From Bradyrhizobium sp. KBS0727 (GTDB lineage: Bacteria > Pseudomonadota > Alphaproteobacteria > Rhizobiales > Xanthobacteraceae), in assembly GCF_005937885.2 (NCBI RefSeq), contig NZ_CP042176.1, positions 2,227,501 to 2,291,500 on the forward strand: a stretch of 64,000 bases of DNA, in the 5' to 3' direction. Under the pieces are notes generated by a model. The model was given only the letters and a program-made list of their open reading frames with translations, made no database searches and was not told where the DNA came from. Shown in pieces: positions 1 to 9,064 of the stretch. The position numbers were made by a program, and so were the translations under genes. Numbering within the stretch: the first letter of the stretch is position 1; every line of letters starts with the position of its first letter.

Positions 1-39
1 GACGGTTCGATCCAGATGCCGCTCTCGCCGGACAAGTGA
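1..39 (+). CDS. C-terminal end of an upstream gene (partial)
   Basis: The first 13 codons in frame 1 read as an uninterrupted tail (DGSIQMPLSPDK) ending in TGA at 37-39, about 90 bases before the FmdB start and on the same strand. The tail is too short to identify. Because FmdB-type zinc ribbons were first described next to formamidase/acetamidase genes and an amidase lies downstream, an FmdA-type formamidase or an amide-transport gene is a reasonable guess, but this is inference only. Confidence 0.35.
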   Translation, partial: DGSIQMPLSPDK

Positions 40-130
40 TCCCTGCGCGACGGGGTGCGGGACGGTTGAGTATCATGCCGCCCCGCATCCGCCGTCGCTC
101 TTATCGAGAGTCTCGCGCGAGGAAACACAA

Positions 131-472
131 ATGCCCGTCTATGAATATCTCTGCAACGATTGCGGCCCGTTCAAGGACATGCGGCCGATGGCGGAATGCG
201 ACGATCCGCAGGACTGTCCGCAGTGCGAAAGTGAATCGCCGCGCGTGATCCTGACCGCGCCGGCGTTCTTCTGCATGCCGTCCGACAAGCGCAAAGCAGC
301 CGCCACCAACGAGCGCAGCTCCCATGCGCCGAAGACGCTGGCCGAATACAAGGCCTCGCACGGCCCCGGCTGCGGCTGCTGCTCGACCAAGAAACCGTCG
401 CGGCTGGTGAAGCAGACCCGCAGCGGCGCCAAGAGCTTTCCGACCGCGCGGCCCTGGATGATCAGCCACTGA
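131..472 (+). CDS. FmdB family zinc-ribbon protein
   Basis: This 113-residue protein opens with the FmdB signature MPVYEYLCNDCG and carries two CxxC knuckles, C8/C11 and C29/C32, that would bind one zinc ion. A further CGCC cluster sits near residues 86-90, followed by a basic C-terminal tail. FmdB proteins were named as putative regulators of formamidase and acetamidase genes in Methylophilus, but their biochemical role is poorly defined. Here the gene lies 68 bases upstream of the aliphatic amidase gene on the same strand, which matches that historical association. The start ATG follows GAGGAAA, a good ribosome binding site. The family call is firm; the regulatory role is inferred. Confidence 0.85.
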   Translation: MPVYEYLCNDCGPFKDMRPMAECDDPQDCPQCESESPRVILTAPAFFCMPSDKRKAAATNERSSHAPKTLAEYKASHGPGCGCCSTKKPSRLVKQTRSGAKSFPTARPWMISH

Positions 473-540
473 CGCGCGATGGCGAATGATTTCGGTCTCA
501 TCGACGGCAAAATTCAAATCAAAACAGAAGGCAGATCCCC

Positions 541-1581
541 ATGCTCCACGGTGACATTTCCTCGAGCAACGACACCGTCGGCGTGGCGGTCGTCAATTAC
601 AAGATGCCGCGCCTGCACACCAAGGCGGAGGTGCTCGACAACGCGCGCAAGATCGCCGACATGCTGGTGGGGATGAAGCTGGGGTTGCCGGGCATGGATC
701 TGGTGATCTTCCCGGAATATTCCACCCAAGGCATCATGTACGACGAGAAGGAGATGTACGAGACCGCTTCGGCCGTGCCGGGTGAAGAGACCGCGATCTT
801 CGCGGAAGCCTGCCGCAAGGCCAAGGTCTGGGGCGTGTTCTCGCTGACCGGCGAACGCCACGAGGAGCATCCGAACAAGGCGCCGTACAACACCCTGATC
901 CTGATGAACGACAAGGGCGAGATCGTCCAGAAGTACCGCAAGATCATGCCGTGGGTGCCGATCGAAGGTTGGTATCCCGGCAACTGCACCTATGTTTCCG
1001 ACGGCCCGAAGGGGATGAAGGTCAGCCTGATCATCTGCGACGACGGCAACTTTCCGGAAATCTGGCGCGACTGCGCCATGAAGGGCGCCGAGCTGATCGT
1101 GCGCTGCCAGGGCTACATGTATCCGGCCAAGGAACAGCAGATCCTGATCTCCAAGGCGATGGCCTGGGCCAACAACGTCTATGTTGCGGTCGCCAATGCC
1201 GCCGGCTTCGACGGCGTCTATTCCTACTTCGGTCACTCCGCGATCATCGGCTTCGACGGCCGCACCCTCGGCGAGACCGGCGAGGAGGAATACGGCATCC
1301 AGTATGCCCAGCTCTCGAAGAGCCTGATCCGCGACGCGCGCCGCACCGGCCAGTCGCAGAATCATCTCTACAAGCTGGTGCATCGCGGCTACACCGGCAT
1401 GATCAATTCCGGCGAAAGCCCGCGCGGCGTCGCGGCCTGTCCCTACGATTTCTACAAGAAGTGGATCAATGATCCCGAAGGCACCCGCGAGATGGTCGAG
1501 GCCATGACCCGCCCGACCGCCGGCACCGAAGAGTGCCCGATCGACGGCATCCCGAACGAAAAGACAGGGACGAACTATTGA
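541..1581 (+). CDS. amiE: Aliphatic amidase AmiE
   Basis: The enzyme hydrolyses short-chain aliphatic amides such as acetamide to the acid and ammonia in the cytoplasm. The 346-residue product has the usual AmiE length and starts with the characteristic [20 protein letters not shown]. The nitrilase-superfamily catalytic set falls at the canonical AmiE positions: E59 in FPEYS, K134 in KYRKIMPW, E142 in PIEGWYPG and C166 in IICDDGN. It aligns by eye to Pseudomonas AmiE almost without gaps until the more variable last 50 residues. The gene follows fmdB and is probably cotranscribed with it; GAAGG lies about 10 bases upstream of the ATG. A formamidase (AmiF) is less likely because the sequence follows AmiE closely. 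A dispersed palindromic repeat starts 8 bases after the stop. Confidence 0.93.
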   Translation: MLHGDISSSNDTVGVAVVNYKMPRLHTKAEVLDNARKIADMLVGMKLGLPGMDLVIFPEYSTQGIMYDEKEMYETASAVPGEETAIFAEACRKAKVWGVFSLTGERHEEHPNKAPYNTLILMNDKGEIVQKYRKIMPWVPIEGWYPGNCTYVSDGPKGMKVSLIICDDGNFPEIWRDCAMKGAELIVRCQGYMYPAKEQQILISKAMAWANNVYVAVANAAGFDGVYSYFGHSAIIGFDGRTLGETGEEEYGIQYAQLSKSLIRDARRTGQSQNHLYKLVHRGYTGMINSGESPRGVAACPYDFYKKWINDPEGTREMVEAMTRPTAGTEECPIDGIPNEKTGTNY

Positions 1582-1588
1582 GGGCTTC

Positions 1589-1678
1589 GTAGGGTGGGTT
1601 AGCGAAGCGTAACCCACCGTCCGGACCATCCGCGCGGCACGAAGTTGGTGGGTTACGGCTTCGCCTAACCCACCCTAC
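1589..1678. repeat. Dispersed palindromic repeat (GTAGGGTGGGTTAG type)
   Basis: Two arms of about 30 bases, 1589-1618 and 1647-1678, are near-perfect inverted copies (GTAGGGTGGGTTAGCGAAG against the reverse complement of its partner). They would form a long hairpin between the converging amidase and MFS genes. The sequence is of a kind I recall as highly repeated in Bradyrhizobium genomes. The right arm provides the TAG stop codon (1675-1677) of the minus-strand MFS gene, so it may also act as a bidirectional terminator. Confidence 0.8.
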
Positions 1679-2934
1679 GCAGGGCTCAACATCGGACGTT
1701 GGTAGCGAAGCCATATCACGGCCAAGGCGGCGGCTCCGATCAGCAGCATCGAGAACCAGTTGAGCGGTTGCCAGCCCCAGCGGTCCTGCAGGAAGCCGGC
1801 CATGAAGCTCGACGTCGCGGTAGTGCTGAACACCAGCAGGTCGTTGAGCGCCTGCGCCTTGCCGCGCTCGTTCGGACGGTAGCAGGTCGTCACCAGCGTG
1901 GTGGCGCCGACGAACAGGAAATTCCAGCCGACGCCGTTGACGGCCAGCGCAATCCGGAAATTCCATTCGGCGGTGCCGCTGAGCGCCGCCGCGACGCCGG
2001 CCAGCATCAGCACGATGCCGATCGCCATCACCGTCGTCACGCCGAGCCGGTTGATCAGGTTGCCGGTGAAGAACGAGGGCACGAACATGCCGAGCACATG
2101 CATGAAGATGACCCAGTGGGCTTCCGAATGCGGAAAGCCGCAGCCGACGATGGCGAGCGGCGACGCGCTCATGATAAATGACATCGTTCCGAACGCCAGC
2201 ATGCCGGCCATCGCCGAGGCGATAAAGCGCGGCTGACTGGCAATCTCCCACAGCGGGCGCGGAGGTGCGGCGATCTCGGCTGGGCTCGCGGTTGAAGCCG
2301 CCACCGCGACCGGCGGGAAGGTGATGAAGGACATGATCGTAAACACGATGGCGTGCAGGCCGAGAATGGCGGCATAGGTCGCCAGATAAAGCGGCATCGT
2401 CAGATCGTGGGTGACGCGCACCAGGCTCGGGCCGATCACGGCCGCGGCGACGCCACCGGCGGTGACCCATGAAATCGCCTTGGCGCGGTAGTGGATCGGC
2501 ACCAGCTCCGCCGCGGCAAAGCGATACATCTGCAGGCAGGCTACCGCGTAGCCGAGGATCAGGCCGCCGCCGCACATGACGAGGAAGTTGCCGGTGTAGA
2601 GTCCGAGACACATGACGATGGCGCCGGCCATGCCGAACAAAGAGCCGACGCGAAAGCCGATGCTGCGGCCAACGCGTTGCATCAAGAGCGCCGCCGGGAA
2701 CACCCAGATCATCACGCCGATATGCTGCATCGTGACCGGCAGATTGGCGAGGTCGGGACGATGATAGAAGGTGATGACCGACAGCCCGGTCGCCGCGAAC
2801 ATCATGGTGTTGCAGGATTGGCCGACGGCCTGGCAGCAGGCGAGCAGCAGGAGGTTGCGATGCGCGCGCCGGTCGAGGCTCTCGGCCAGATCGATTTCCG
2901 GCCTGAGCCCGGATCGGGGTGACATTGCGTCCAT
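1675..2934 (-). CDS. MFS transporter, 12-TM type
   Basis: A major facilitator superfamily permease of 419 residues with about twelve hydrophobic segments and a longer, Ala/Pro-rich polar loop near the middle (PVAVAASTASPAEIAAPPRP). A short cytoplasmic N-terminus (MDAMSPRSGLRPEIDLAESL) precedes the first membrane segment. The frame can be extended 18 bases to a TTG at 2952, but the ATG at 2934 is preferred because TTG is rare and neither has a strong binding site. The substrate cannot be told from the sequence. The gene is transcribed divergently from the MBL hydrolase; the 280-base gap holds an AACGT-TTT-ACGTT inverted repeat at 2992-3004. Its stop codon lies inside the dispersed repeat, so the last few residues (LSPA) border repeat-derived sequence. 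Confidence 0.85.
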   Translation of the reverse strand: MDAMSPRSGLRPEIDLAESLDRRAHRNLLLLACCQAVGQSCNTMMFAATGLSVITFYHRPDLANLPVTMQHIGVMIWVFPAALLMQRVGRSIGFRVGSLFGMAGAIVMCLGLYTGNFLVMCGGGLILGYAVACLQMYRFAAAELVPIHYRAKAISWVTAGGVAAAVIGPSLVRVTHDLTMPLYLATYAAILGLHAIVFTIMSFITFPPVAVAASTASPAEIAAPPRPLWEIASQPRFIASAMAGMLAFGTMSFIMSASPLAIVGCGFPHSEAHWVIFMHVLGMFVPSFFTGNLINRLGVTTVMAIGIVLMLAGVAAALSGTAEWNFRIALAVNGVGWNFLFVGATTLVTTCYRPNERGKAQALNDLLVFSTTATSSFMAGFLQDRWGWQPLNWFSMLLIGAAALAVIWLRYQRPMLSPA

Positions 2935-2991
2935 ATTATTATTCTTGCCCAATTGATCTCGGGAACGCCGCGCAGCCGGGGCCGGCGCGGA

Positions 2992-3004
2992 AACGTTTTA
3001 CGTT
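2992..3004. promoter_or_regulatory. AACGT-TTT-ACGTT inverted repeat, possible operator
   Basis: A perfect 5-base inverted repeat with a 3-base spacer lies about 58 bases upstream of the MFS start, in the divergent region shared with the MBL hydrolase gene. Its position suits an operator, but the arms are short and no partner regulator is encoded next to it. Confidence 0.25.
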
Positions 3005-3214
3005 CTAGGAAAAATGACTTCTTCTCAAGGCTCGCGTCGGAGATTCCTGTGATCTCGCCGATCCGCCGAAATTCGAGGCGGCGTTGATGCGCTGAGGAAA
3101 TCGCGTAAGCTGACGGAATAATCGCGCTGTCCCGTTCTCCAGGGACGTCCCGCATTGCACCATTCATTCGGGTGCAGGCTGGAAATAAGCGATAATGGGT
3201 GGGGCGGGTAACAC

Positions 3215-4237
3215 ATGTTCGACGATCTGCAATTCACCGTCCCGCGCCCGCCGGCCTATGGCGAACTGACGGACCTGCTGCCCGGGCTGTTCTGGGTGCG
3301 GCTACCGATGCCGACGCTGCCCAATCACGTCAATTGCTGGCTGCTCGACAACGGACCGGGGTGGACCCTGGTCGACTGCGGCTTTGACACCGACGAAATC
3401 TTTGAAATATGGGACAGGCTGTGGCGCGGCTTGCTGCGCAGCCGTCCGCTGCAGAATCTCACCTTCACCCATGCGCATCTCGATCACTTCGGTTTCGCCA
3501 GCTATCTGGTGAAGGAATCGAAATGCACGGTGCGCATGCCGCTGGCGGAATGGCTCAGCGGCTGGAAACTGTGGCACGAACGTGAGGACGGACCGGACGA
3601 GCAGCTCAAGTCCTTCATGACGCGCAACGGCGCCTCGGATGAGGAGGCCGCCGGCATCATCGGCTCGCTGCGCAAGTCAAAATATCTTGGCCTGCGGCCG
3701 CCGCGCGAGTTCATCCGCATCCGCGACGGCGATATGGTCGCGATGGGGCAGCGCGAGTGGCGGGTGATCACGACGGGCGGGCATTCGCCGGAGCACGCGT
3801 CGTTCTTTTGCGAAAACGACAATATCCTGATCTCAGGCGACCAGATCCTGTCGCATATGACCCCGTCGGTGATCGTGCCGTCGGCGCAGCCGGATGCCAA
3901 CCCGATGCAGGAATATCTGGAGTCGCTGACGCGGTTCGAAGCGCTGCCGGCGGATACGCTGGTGCTGCCGTCGCACGGCCTGCCGTTCCGTGGGCTGCAC
4001 ACACGGCTCGCCCAGATGCGGGAACATCACACGGCCCGGCTCGACGACGTGGCCTCCGTCGTCACAGGCAAGACGACGGCGTTTATGATCGCGCAGGAGG
4101 TGTTCCCGCGGGTGCTGTACGCCAATCCGCGCCAGGCCTTTGGCGAGTCGCTGGCCCATCTGAACCTGCTGGCCTCGCTCGGCAGGCTGACGCGCGAGGT
4201 CGATGGCAACGGCGCGATCGCCTTCGCGCCGGCGTGA
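3215..4237 (+). CDS. MBL-fold metallo-hydrolase
   Basis: A 340-residue metallo-beta-lactamase-fold protein. The metal-binding HxHxDH motif is THAHLDH at residues 85-91, with further ligands at H190 (TTGGHSPEH), D209 (ISGDQIL) and H254 (LVLPSHGLPF), so a complete dinuclear site is present. The C-terminal third, after the last histidine, has the helical LACTB2-like winged region seen in MBL thioesterases and glyoxalase-II-like hydrolases. There is no signal peptide, so the enzyme is cytoplasmic. The substrate is unknown; a thioester, lactone or phosphodiester are all possible. Its TGA overlaps the GTG start of the following exporter gene by three bases (GTGA), so the two are very probably translated together. 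Confidence 0.88.
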   Translation: MFDDLQFTVPRPPAYGELTDLLPGLFWVRLPMPTLPNHVNCWLLDNGPGWTLVDCGFDTDEIFEIWDRLWRGLLRSRPLQNLTFTHAHLDHFGFASYLVKESKCTVRMPLAEWLSGWKLWHEREDGPDEQLKSFMTRNGASDEEAAGIIGSLRKSKYLGLRPPREFIRIRDGDMVAMGQREWRVITTGGHSPEHASFFCENDNILISGDQILSHMTPSVIVPSAQPDANPMQEYLESLTRFEALPADTLVLPSHGLPFRGLHTRLAQMREHHTARLDDVASVVTGKTTAFMIAQEVFPRVLYANPRQAFGESLAHLNLLASLGRLTREVDGNGAIAFAPA

Positions 4238-5637
4238 ACCGGTTCAACGTGCCTTCAAACCCCGAACCCGGTTCCCCCGACGCTTCCGCCGGCCTGCTCC
4301 GTTCAAAGCGGTGGCAGGTCGCGATGATCGGGCTCGGCACGGCGACGGCGCAGCTCGATACCTCGGTCAATATTGCCTTTCCCGCCATCACCCGGGGATT
4401 CGATCTCGCGATCCCGGATATTCAGTGGGTGGTGATTTGCTACGTCCTGACCTATGCCAGTCTGCTGCTCGCGCTCGGGCGCATCGGCGACACCATCGGT
4501 CATGCCCTCGTCTACCGGACCGGCCTGATCTGGAGCGCGGTGGCGCTGCTGCTGGTCGGTTATGCGCCGAGCTACGGCGCGATGCTGTTGTTCCGCTGCC
4601 TGCAGGGCGTGGGCGCGGCGCTCGTCCTGAGCTGCGGCGTGGCGCTGGTGACATCGCTCTATGGCGAGGAGCGGCGCGGCCGGTCGCTCGGTATCTATAC
4701 CATGATGATGGCGCTTGGCCTGATGCTCGGTCCTCTGCTCGGCGGCGCCTTGACGGCCGTGTGGGACTGGCCGGCGGTGTTCTGGTTCCGCATACCGATC
4801 GCGATTGCGGCACTGCTGCTGTTGCGTGGCATGCCCGCACCGCCACCGCGCCAAACGGGCGACCGCTTCGATAGTTTGGGCGGCATCGCGCTGATAGTCG
4901 GCCTGGTGACGATGCTGCTGGCGCTGAATCGATTGCGCGAGTTCTCCGCCGTCTGGCTCGGACTGCTGTCCGTCGTGGCTTTTGCAGGCTTTGGCTTCCG
5001 CCAGTCCCGCGCGGAACGCCCGATCATCGCGCCCGAAATTCTCAAGTCGCCGGGCTTTGCGCTGCTGAACCTCGTCAGCGTGACCGCCAATCTGGCCGCA
5101 TTTTCGGTCTGGCTGCTGGTGCCCTATTATCTGGCACGAGTGCCCGGCCATACGCTTGCCGGGAGCGGCGCGATCCTGGCCGCGGGTGCGGCGGGTGCCG
5201 TGCTGGCTGCGCCAATCGGCGGTCGTCTGATCGAGCGGCTGGTCTCTGCCGAGCGGCTGGCGATCGCGAGCGCCGCCGTGATTGGCGCCGGTCTTCTGTT
5301 GCTGAGTGCTTGGACGGAGCAGACCGCGACGGCCCTGCTGGTCGCAGGCCTGATCGTGCAGGGCGTAGGTCTCGGCCTGTTCCAGTTGGCCTATTCGGAC
5401 ATCGTGACCGCCGCACTTCCACTCGGCGATCGCGGCGTCGCAGGCAGTCTTGCGCTACTGACGCGGACGCTGGGAACCGTAACCGCAGCCTCGGTTGTTC
5501 TGATGGTTTTTGAAATTCTGCAAATCAGGCACGGCTTCTTCGAAGCCTTCCGTCAGACCTTTCAGCTTGCTGCCTTGGTGGCGTTTGTCTCGACGGGACT
5601 ATTGATATTCCTGCCGCGCAGGATCGGCACCCGTTAG
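4234..5637 (+). CDS. MFS transporter, DHA2 (14-TM) drug exporter family
   Basis: An integral membrane proton antiporter of about 467 residues with roughly fourteen hydrophobic segments. TM1 carries the DHA2 signature LDTSVNIAFPAI, and TM5 carries the exporter motif C form ALGLMLGPLLGG. An RxGDxxG-like motif A appears as GRIGDTIGHALVYRTG. The open frame extends far upstream, but that part lies inside the MBL gene; the start is placed at the GTG that overlaps the MBL stop (GTGA), with GTG 4249 as the alternative. The family exports drugs, dyes and small organic compounds. Coupling to an MBL hydrolase suggests the pair processes and expels one compound, which is inference. Confidence 0.82.
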   Translation: MNRFNVPSNPEPGSPDASAGLLRSKRWQVAMIGLGTATAQLDTSVNIAFPAITRGFDLAIPDIQWVVICYVLTYASLLLALGRIGDTIGHALVYRTGLIWSAVALLLVGYAPSYGAMLLFRCLQGVGAALVLSCGVALVTSLYGEERRGRSLGIYTMMMALGLMLGPLLGGALTAVWDWPAVFWFRIPIAIAALLLLRGMPAPPPRQTGDRFDSLGGIALIVGLVTMLLALNRLREFSAVWLGLLSVVAFAGFGFRQSRAERPIIAPEILKSPGFALLNLVSVTANLAAFSVWLLVPYYLARVPGHTLAGSGAILAAGAAGAVLAAPIGGRLIERLVSAERLAIASAAVIGAGLLLLSAWTEQTATALLVAGLIVQGVGLGLFQLAYSDIVTAALPLGDRGVAGSLALLTRTLGTVTAASVVLMVFEILQIRHGFFEAFRQTFQLAALVAFVSTGLLIFLPRRIGTR

Positions 5638-5738
5638 GACGCCACCGCATTGTCGCCGCTGCGTTACTTTTCGCTCGATTTTATGAACGCCCGCCTTAGA
5701 GTCCCCTGCGAATGGGGCGCAGCGAACGTGAGGCGATC

Positions 5739-6578
5739 GTGCGAACACAGAAATTCGGCAACGGCGGTCCCGATGTGTCCGTGATCGGGCAGGGCACCTG
5801 GTATCTCGACCGCGGCGACCGCAAGGCTGCGGTGGCGGCGCTCCGGCGCGGCATCGATCTCGGCATGACCCACATCGACACCGCCGAGATGTATGGCGAT
5901 GCGGAACTCGTGATCGCGGACGCGATCGAGGGAAAACGCGATGACCTGTTCCTGGTCTCAAAGGTATTGCCGAGCAACTCCTCGCGGCGCGGCACCATCG
6001 CAGCCTGCGAGCGCTCACTGAAGCGGTTGAAAACGGACAGGCTTGATTGCTACCTGCTGCACTGGCGCGGATCCTATCCGCTGGGAGACACCGTGGCGGC
6101 ATTCGACGAACTGATCCGCGCCGGAAAAATCCGCTCCTGGGGTGTCAGCAATTTCGATACCGACGATCTCAGCCAGTTGCTGGCGGTTGCCGGCAGGGGC
6201 CGCATCGCCTGCAACCAGGTGCTCTATCATCTGCAGGAGCGCGCGATCGAGCACGCGGTGATTCCGTGGTGCGAGCAGCACGGTGTTGCCGTCGTCGCCT
6301 ATTCGCCGTTCGGCCATGACGATTTCCCGTCGCCACGCAGCAAGCAAGGCGAGCTGTTGCAGGGCATTGCCGACGTGCACGAGGCCACCGCGCGTCAGGT
6401 CGCGCTCAGCTTTCTGACGCGCGCGCCTTCGGTGTTGGCGATTCCGAAAGCCGCGAGCGCGCAACACGCCGCCGACAATGCCGGTGCCGGCGATCTGAAG
6501 CTCAGCGACGATGAGATCGCAGCGCTCGACAAGGTATTCCCGCGCGGCCCGAAACCGCGCGCCCTGCCGATGCTGTAG
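5739..6578 (+). CDS. Aldo/keto reductase
   Basis: An NAD(P)H-dependent oxidoreductase of the AKR superfamily, 279 residues, forming a TIM barrel. With the GTG start at 5739 the catalytic tetrad is D47 (HIDTAEMYG), Y52, K75 (VSKVLP) and H108 (LLHW). The C-terminal cofactor-binding segment is present as AIPKAASAQHAADNAGA. A longer frame begins at ATG 5712, but GAGG lies five bases before GTG 5739 and family members begin at this point (RTQKFG). The LHWRGSYPLGDTVAAFDELI region resembles the diketogluconate-reductase-like subgroup. The specific substrate is unknown. It stands alone between two transporter genes. Confidence 0.88.
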   Translation: MRTQKFGNGGPDVSVIGQGTWYLDRGDRKAAVAALRRGIDLGMTHIDTAEMYGDAELVIADAIEGKRDDLFLVSKVLPSNSSRRGTIAACERSLKRLKTDRLDCYLLHWRGSYPLGDTVAAFDELIRAGKIRSWGVSNFDTDDLSQLLAVAGRGRIACNQVLYHLQERAIEHAVIPWCEQHGVAVVAYSPFGHDDFPSPRSKQGELLQGIADVHEATARQVALSFLTRAPSVLAIPKAASAQHAADNAGAGDLKLSDDEIAALDKVFPRGPKPRALPML

Positions 6579-6802
6579 GGAGGCTCCTCGCAAGCGGGGC
6601 GAGGTGAAGAAGAAATCGCACGGACCCGATGGGTACACAGTTCTTAACAAAATGTTGCAATCGCGGCGTGGCGCCGGCCGTGGCAGGCTGCCGCGCCTGG
6701 TACTGCATATCCGCATCCTGTTTTCGGGCCTAGTCGCATCGGTGCAATTGGTGTTTTTTATCACCTCGCCCGAGTCGACCATTTCTGTCTTTCGAGATTG
6801 CC

Positions 6803-7843
6803 GTGACACCGCCCCCCGCCGCAGCCGTCAGGCTGGACAGCGCCGAATTGGCGTTGCCCGAGAAAACGCCGCCCGAGAAGAAGTCCGCCGCGCCCAAGGC
6901 CCTTGTACCCGGGGCGCCCGCGCGCGTACCCGGGGCGCCCGCGCGCGCCGATCATCCGTTCAAGGGCATCGCGCTGATTCTGACCTCGACGATCTTTCTC
7001 GGCACCTCCGACGTGACCGCGAAATACCTGTCGGCGACGTTGCCCTCGATCGAGATCACCTGGATCCGGTTCCTGACGTTCGCCATGATCATGGTGCCGG
7101 CGATGGTGCCGGGTTCGCCGCTGTTTGCGCTGCAGACCAACCGGCTCAGCCTGCATCTGCTGCGCGGCCTGACGATCCTGGGCTCGTCGCTGTTCTTCAT
7201 CTCCGGCCTGCGGTTTCTCCCGATCGCGGAGGCTTCCGCCACCGGCTTCGTCGCGCCGCTGCTCGTCACCGCGCTGTCGATCGTATTCCTTGGTGAAAAG
7301 GTCGGCCTGCGTCGCTGGATCGCGACCGGCGTCGGCCTGATCGGCGTCATCATCATCCTGCGCCCCGGCACCGGCGCGTTTCACCCCGCAGCGTTCTTTC
7401 CGCTGGTCTCGGCGCTGGCCTGGGCCTGCACGTTGATCATCACGCGGATGATGAGCGGCACCGAGCGCGCCATCACCGTGATGGCCTATTCGTCGATCGT
7501 CGGCGTGGTCCTGCTCTCGGGACTGGTTTCGTCGGTCTGGGTAGCGCCGACCTGGCACGATATCGCCTTCGGCATTTTCATCGGCGTTGCCTCGACGCTC
7601 GGTCAGTGGATCGTGGTGCTGGCGTTCCGCTACGCCGACGCCTCCGTGCTGGCGCCGTTTTCGTATACCCAGTTGCTCTGGGTCAGCATCCTCGGCTTCC
7701 TGATTTTCGGCGAGGTCCCTGACGTCTGGACCGTGACCGGCGCCGGCTTCATCGTCGCTAGCGGGCTCTATACCGCCCATCGCGAACGGGTGCGGCGCTC
7801 GCAATTGTTGGCGGTGCCGGCGGAGCCGTCGCCCAACGCCTGA
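6803..7843 (+). CDS. DMT (EamA) family transporter
   Basis: A ten-helix drug/metabolite transporter of 346 residues made of two EamA domains, roughly residues 55-180 and 190-325. Typical features are SSLFFISGLRFLPIAEASA before the end of the first domain and LAFRYADASVLAPFSYTQLLW in the second. The N-terminal 50 residues are polar and Pro/Ala/Lys-rich and include a perfectly duplicated heptapeptide, VPGAPARVPGAPAR. The start is a GTG at 6803. Members export amino acids or other metabolites; the substrate is not predictable here. No obvious operon partner. Confidence 0.85.
   Translation: MTPPPAAAVRLDSAELALPEKTPPEKKSAAPKALVPGAPARVPGAPARADHPFKGIALILTSTIFLGTSDVTAKYLSATLPSIEITWIRFLTFAMIMVPAMVPGSPLFALQTNRLSLHLLRGLTILGSSLFFISGLRFLPIAEASATGFVAPLLVTALSIVFLGEKVGLRRWIATGVGLIGVIIILRPGTGAFHPAAFFPLVSALAWACTLIITRMMSGTERAITVMAYSSIVGVVLLSGLVSSVWVAPTWHDIAFGIFIGVASTLGQWIVVLAFRYADASVLAPFSYTQLLWVSILGFLIFGEVPDVWTVTGAGFIVASGLYTAHRERVRRSQLLAVPAEPSPNA
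6905..6946 (+). repeat. Tandem 21-base direct repeat inside the DMT gene
   Basis: Two identical 21-base units (GTACCCGGGGCGCCCGCGCG plus C) lie head to tail at 6905-6925 and 6926-6946. The duplication keeps the reading frame and adds one VPGAPAR heptapeptide to the cytoplasmic N-terminus. This looks like recent slippage or duplication. Confidence 0.9.
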
Positions 7844-7958
7844 GCGATTTCTCCCTCGCCGGCGTGTTCCTGCGCTGGTCTCCTACAACATTTCCTGCGT
7901 CGGCTATTCCCGGTCGGTCTCTGTGCTATGACAGGGAAAACCACAGGAGAGAACGCCG

Positions 7959-9041
7959 ATGCGCGCAGCTATTTTTCGGAACGGCGAGATCGTCGTCGAT
8001 GAGATGCCCGAGCCCAAGCCGGGTCCGGGCCAGGTGCTGGTCAAGTCGCTCGCCTGCGGCATTTGCGGTTCCGACCTGCACGCGCGCAAGCACGCCCACC
8101 GCATGGTCGACCTCGCTAAATTTCTTCCCGGCCGCAAGCCGATGGACCTTTCCCGCGACGTCGTGTTCGGCCATGAATTCTGCTGCGAGGTGCTTGACTA
8201 CGGATCGGGCACGCAGCGCAAGTTCAAGCCCGGCGCGCATGTATGTTCGCTCCCTGCGCTGCTGACCCCGCGCGGCATCCAGGCCATCGGCTATTCCAAC
8301 GAGAATATCGGCGCCTATGCCCAACGCATGGTGTTGAGCGAACCGCTGCTGCTCGAAGTTCCCAACGGGCTGGCGCCGGAGCATGCGGCGCTGACCGAAC
8401 CATTGGCCGTCGGCATTCACGCCGTCGAAAAAGCCGGCATCCGCGGCGACGAGGTTCCGCTGGTGATCGGTTGCGGGCCGGTCGGGCTCGCCGTGATCGC
8501 GGCGCTTAAGATCAAGGGAGTGCACCCGATCGTTGCGGCGGACTATTCGCCGGCGCGGCGCGCGCTCGCCGCAAAACTCGGCGCCGATATCGTCGTCGAT
8601 CCCGCGCGCTCGCAGCCTTACGCAACCTGGGCCGAACATGCGCAGATGTCTCCTGAACAGAAGGCCGCGCGGCCGCCGTTGCAGGCCATGCTGCCGGCGC
8701 TCAAGCCGGCTCTGATTTTCGAATGCGTCGGTATTCCCGGCCTGCTGCAACAGGTGTTCGAGGGTGCGCCGCGCGATGCACGCATCGTCGTGGTCGGCGT
8801 CTGCATGGAGACCGACCGCTCCGAGCCGTTCCTGGGCATCGTGAAGGAACTCAATGTCCAGTATGTGCTCGCCTATACGCCGGAAGAGTTCGCGTATTCG
8901 CTGCGCCTGATCGCGGAAGGCAAGGTCGACGCGGCTTCGATGGTGACGGCCAGCGTCGGCATCGATGGCGTTGCCAAAGCCTTCGCCGATCTCGCCAATC
9001 CGGAAGCGCACACCAAGATCATCGTCGAACCGTGGCGGTAG
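7959..9041 (+). CDS. Zinc-binding medium-chain dehydrogenase (alcohol dehydrogenase-like)
   Basis: A medium-chain dehydrogenase of 360 residues. Catalytic zinc ligands are visible as C36 in CGICGSDLH and H72/E73 in VFGHEF. The Rossmann nucleotide-binding loop reads VIGCGPVGLAVIAALK, with an acidic residue (ADYSPARR) at the end of the second strand that favours NAD. The four-cysteine structural zinc lobe found in classical members is absent: only C96 is in that region. The segment ARKHAHRMVDLAKFLPGRKPMD is an unusual insertion before the zinc histidine. The start ATG follows CAGGAGAG, a strong ribosome binding site. The substrate is unknown. Confidence 0.87.
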   Translation: MRAAIFRNGEIVVDEMPEPKPGPGQVLVKSLACGICGSDLHARKHAHRMVDLAKFLPGRKPMDLSRDVVFGHEFCCEVLDYGSGTQRKFKPGAHVCSLPALLTPRGIQAIGYSNENIGAYAQRMVLSEPLLLEVPNGLAPEHAALTEPLAVGIHAVEKAGIRGDEVPLVIGCGPVGLAVIAALKIKGVHPIVAADYSPARRALAAKLGADIVVDPARSQPYATWAEHAQMSPEQKAARPPLQAMLPALKPALIFECVGIPGLLQQVFEGAPRDARIVVVGVCMETDRSEPFLGIVKELNVQYVLAYTPEEFAYSLRLIAEGKVDAASMVTASVGIDGVAKAFADLANPEAHTKIIVEPWR

Positions 9042-9064
9042 GGGCGCTGCTTGTGCAATCGCAC

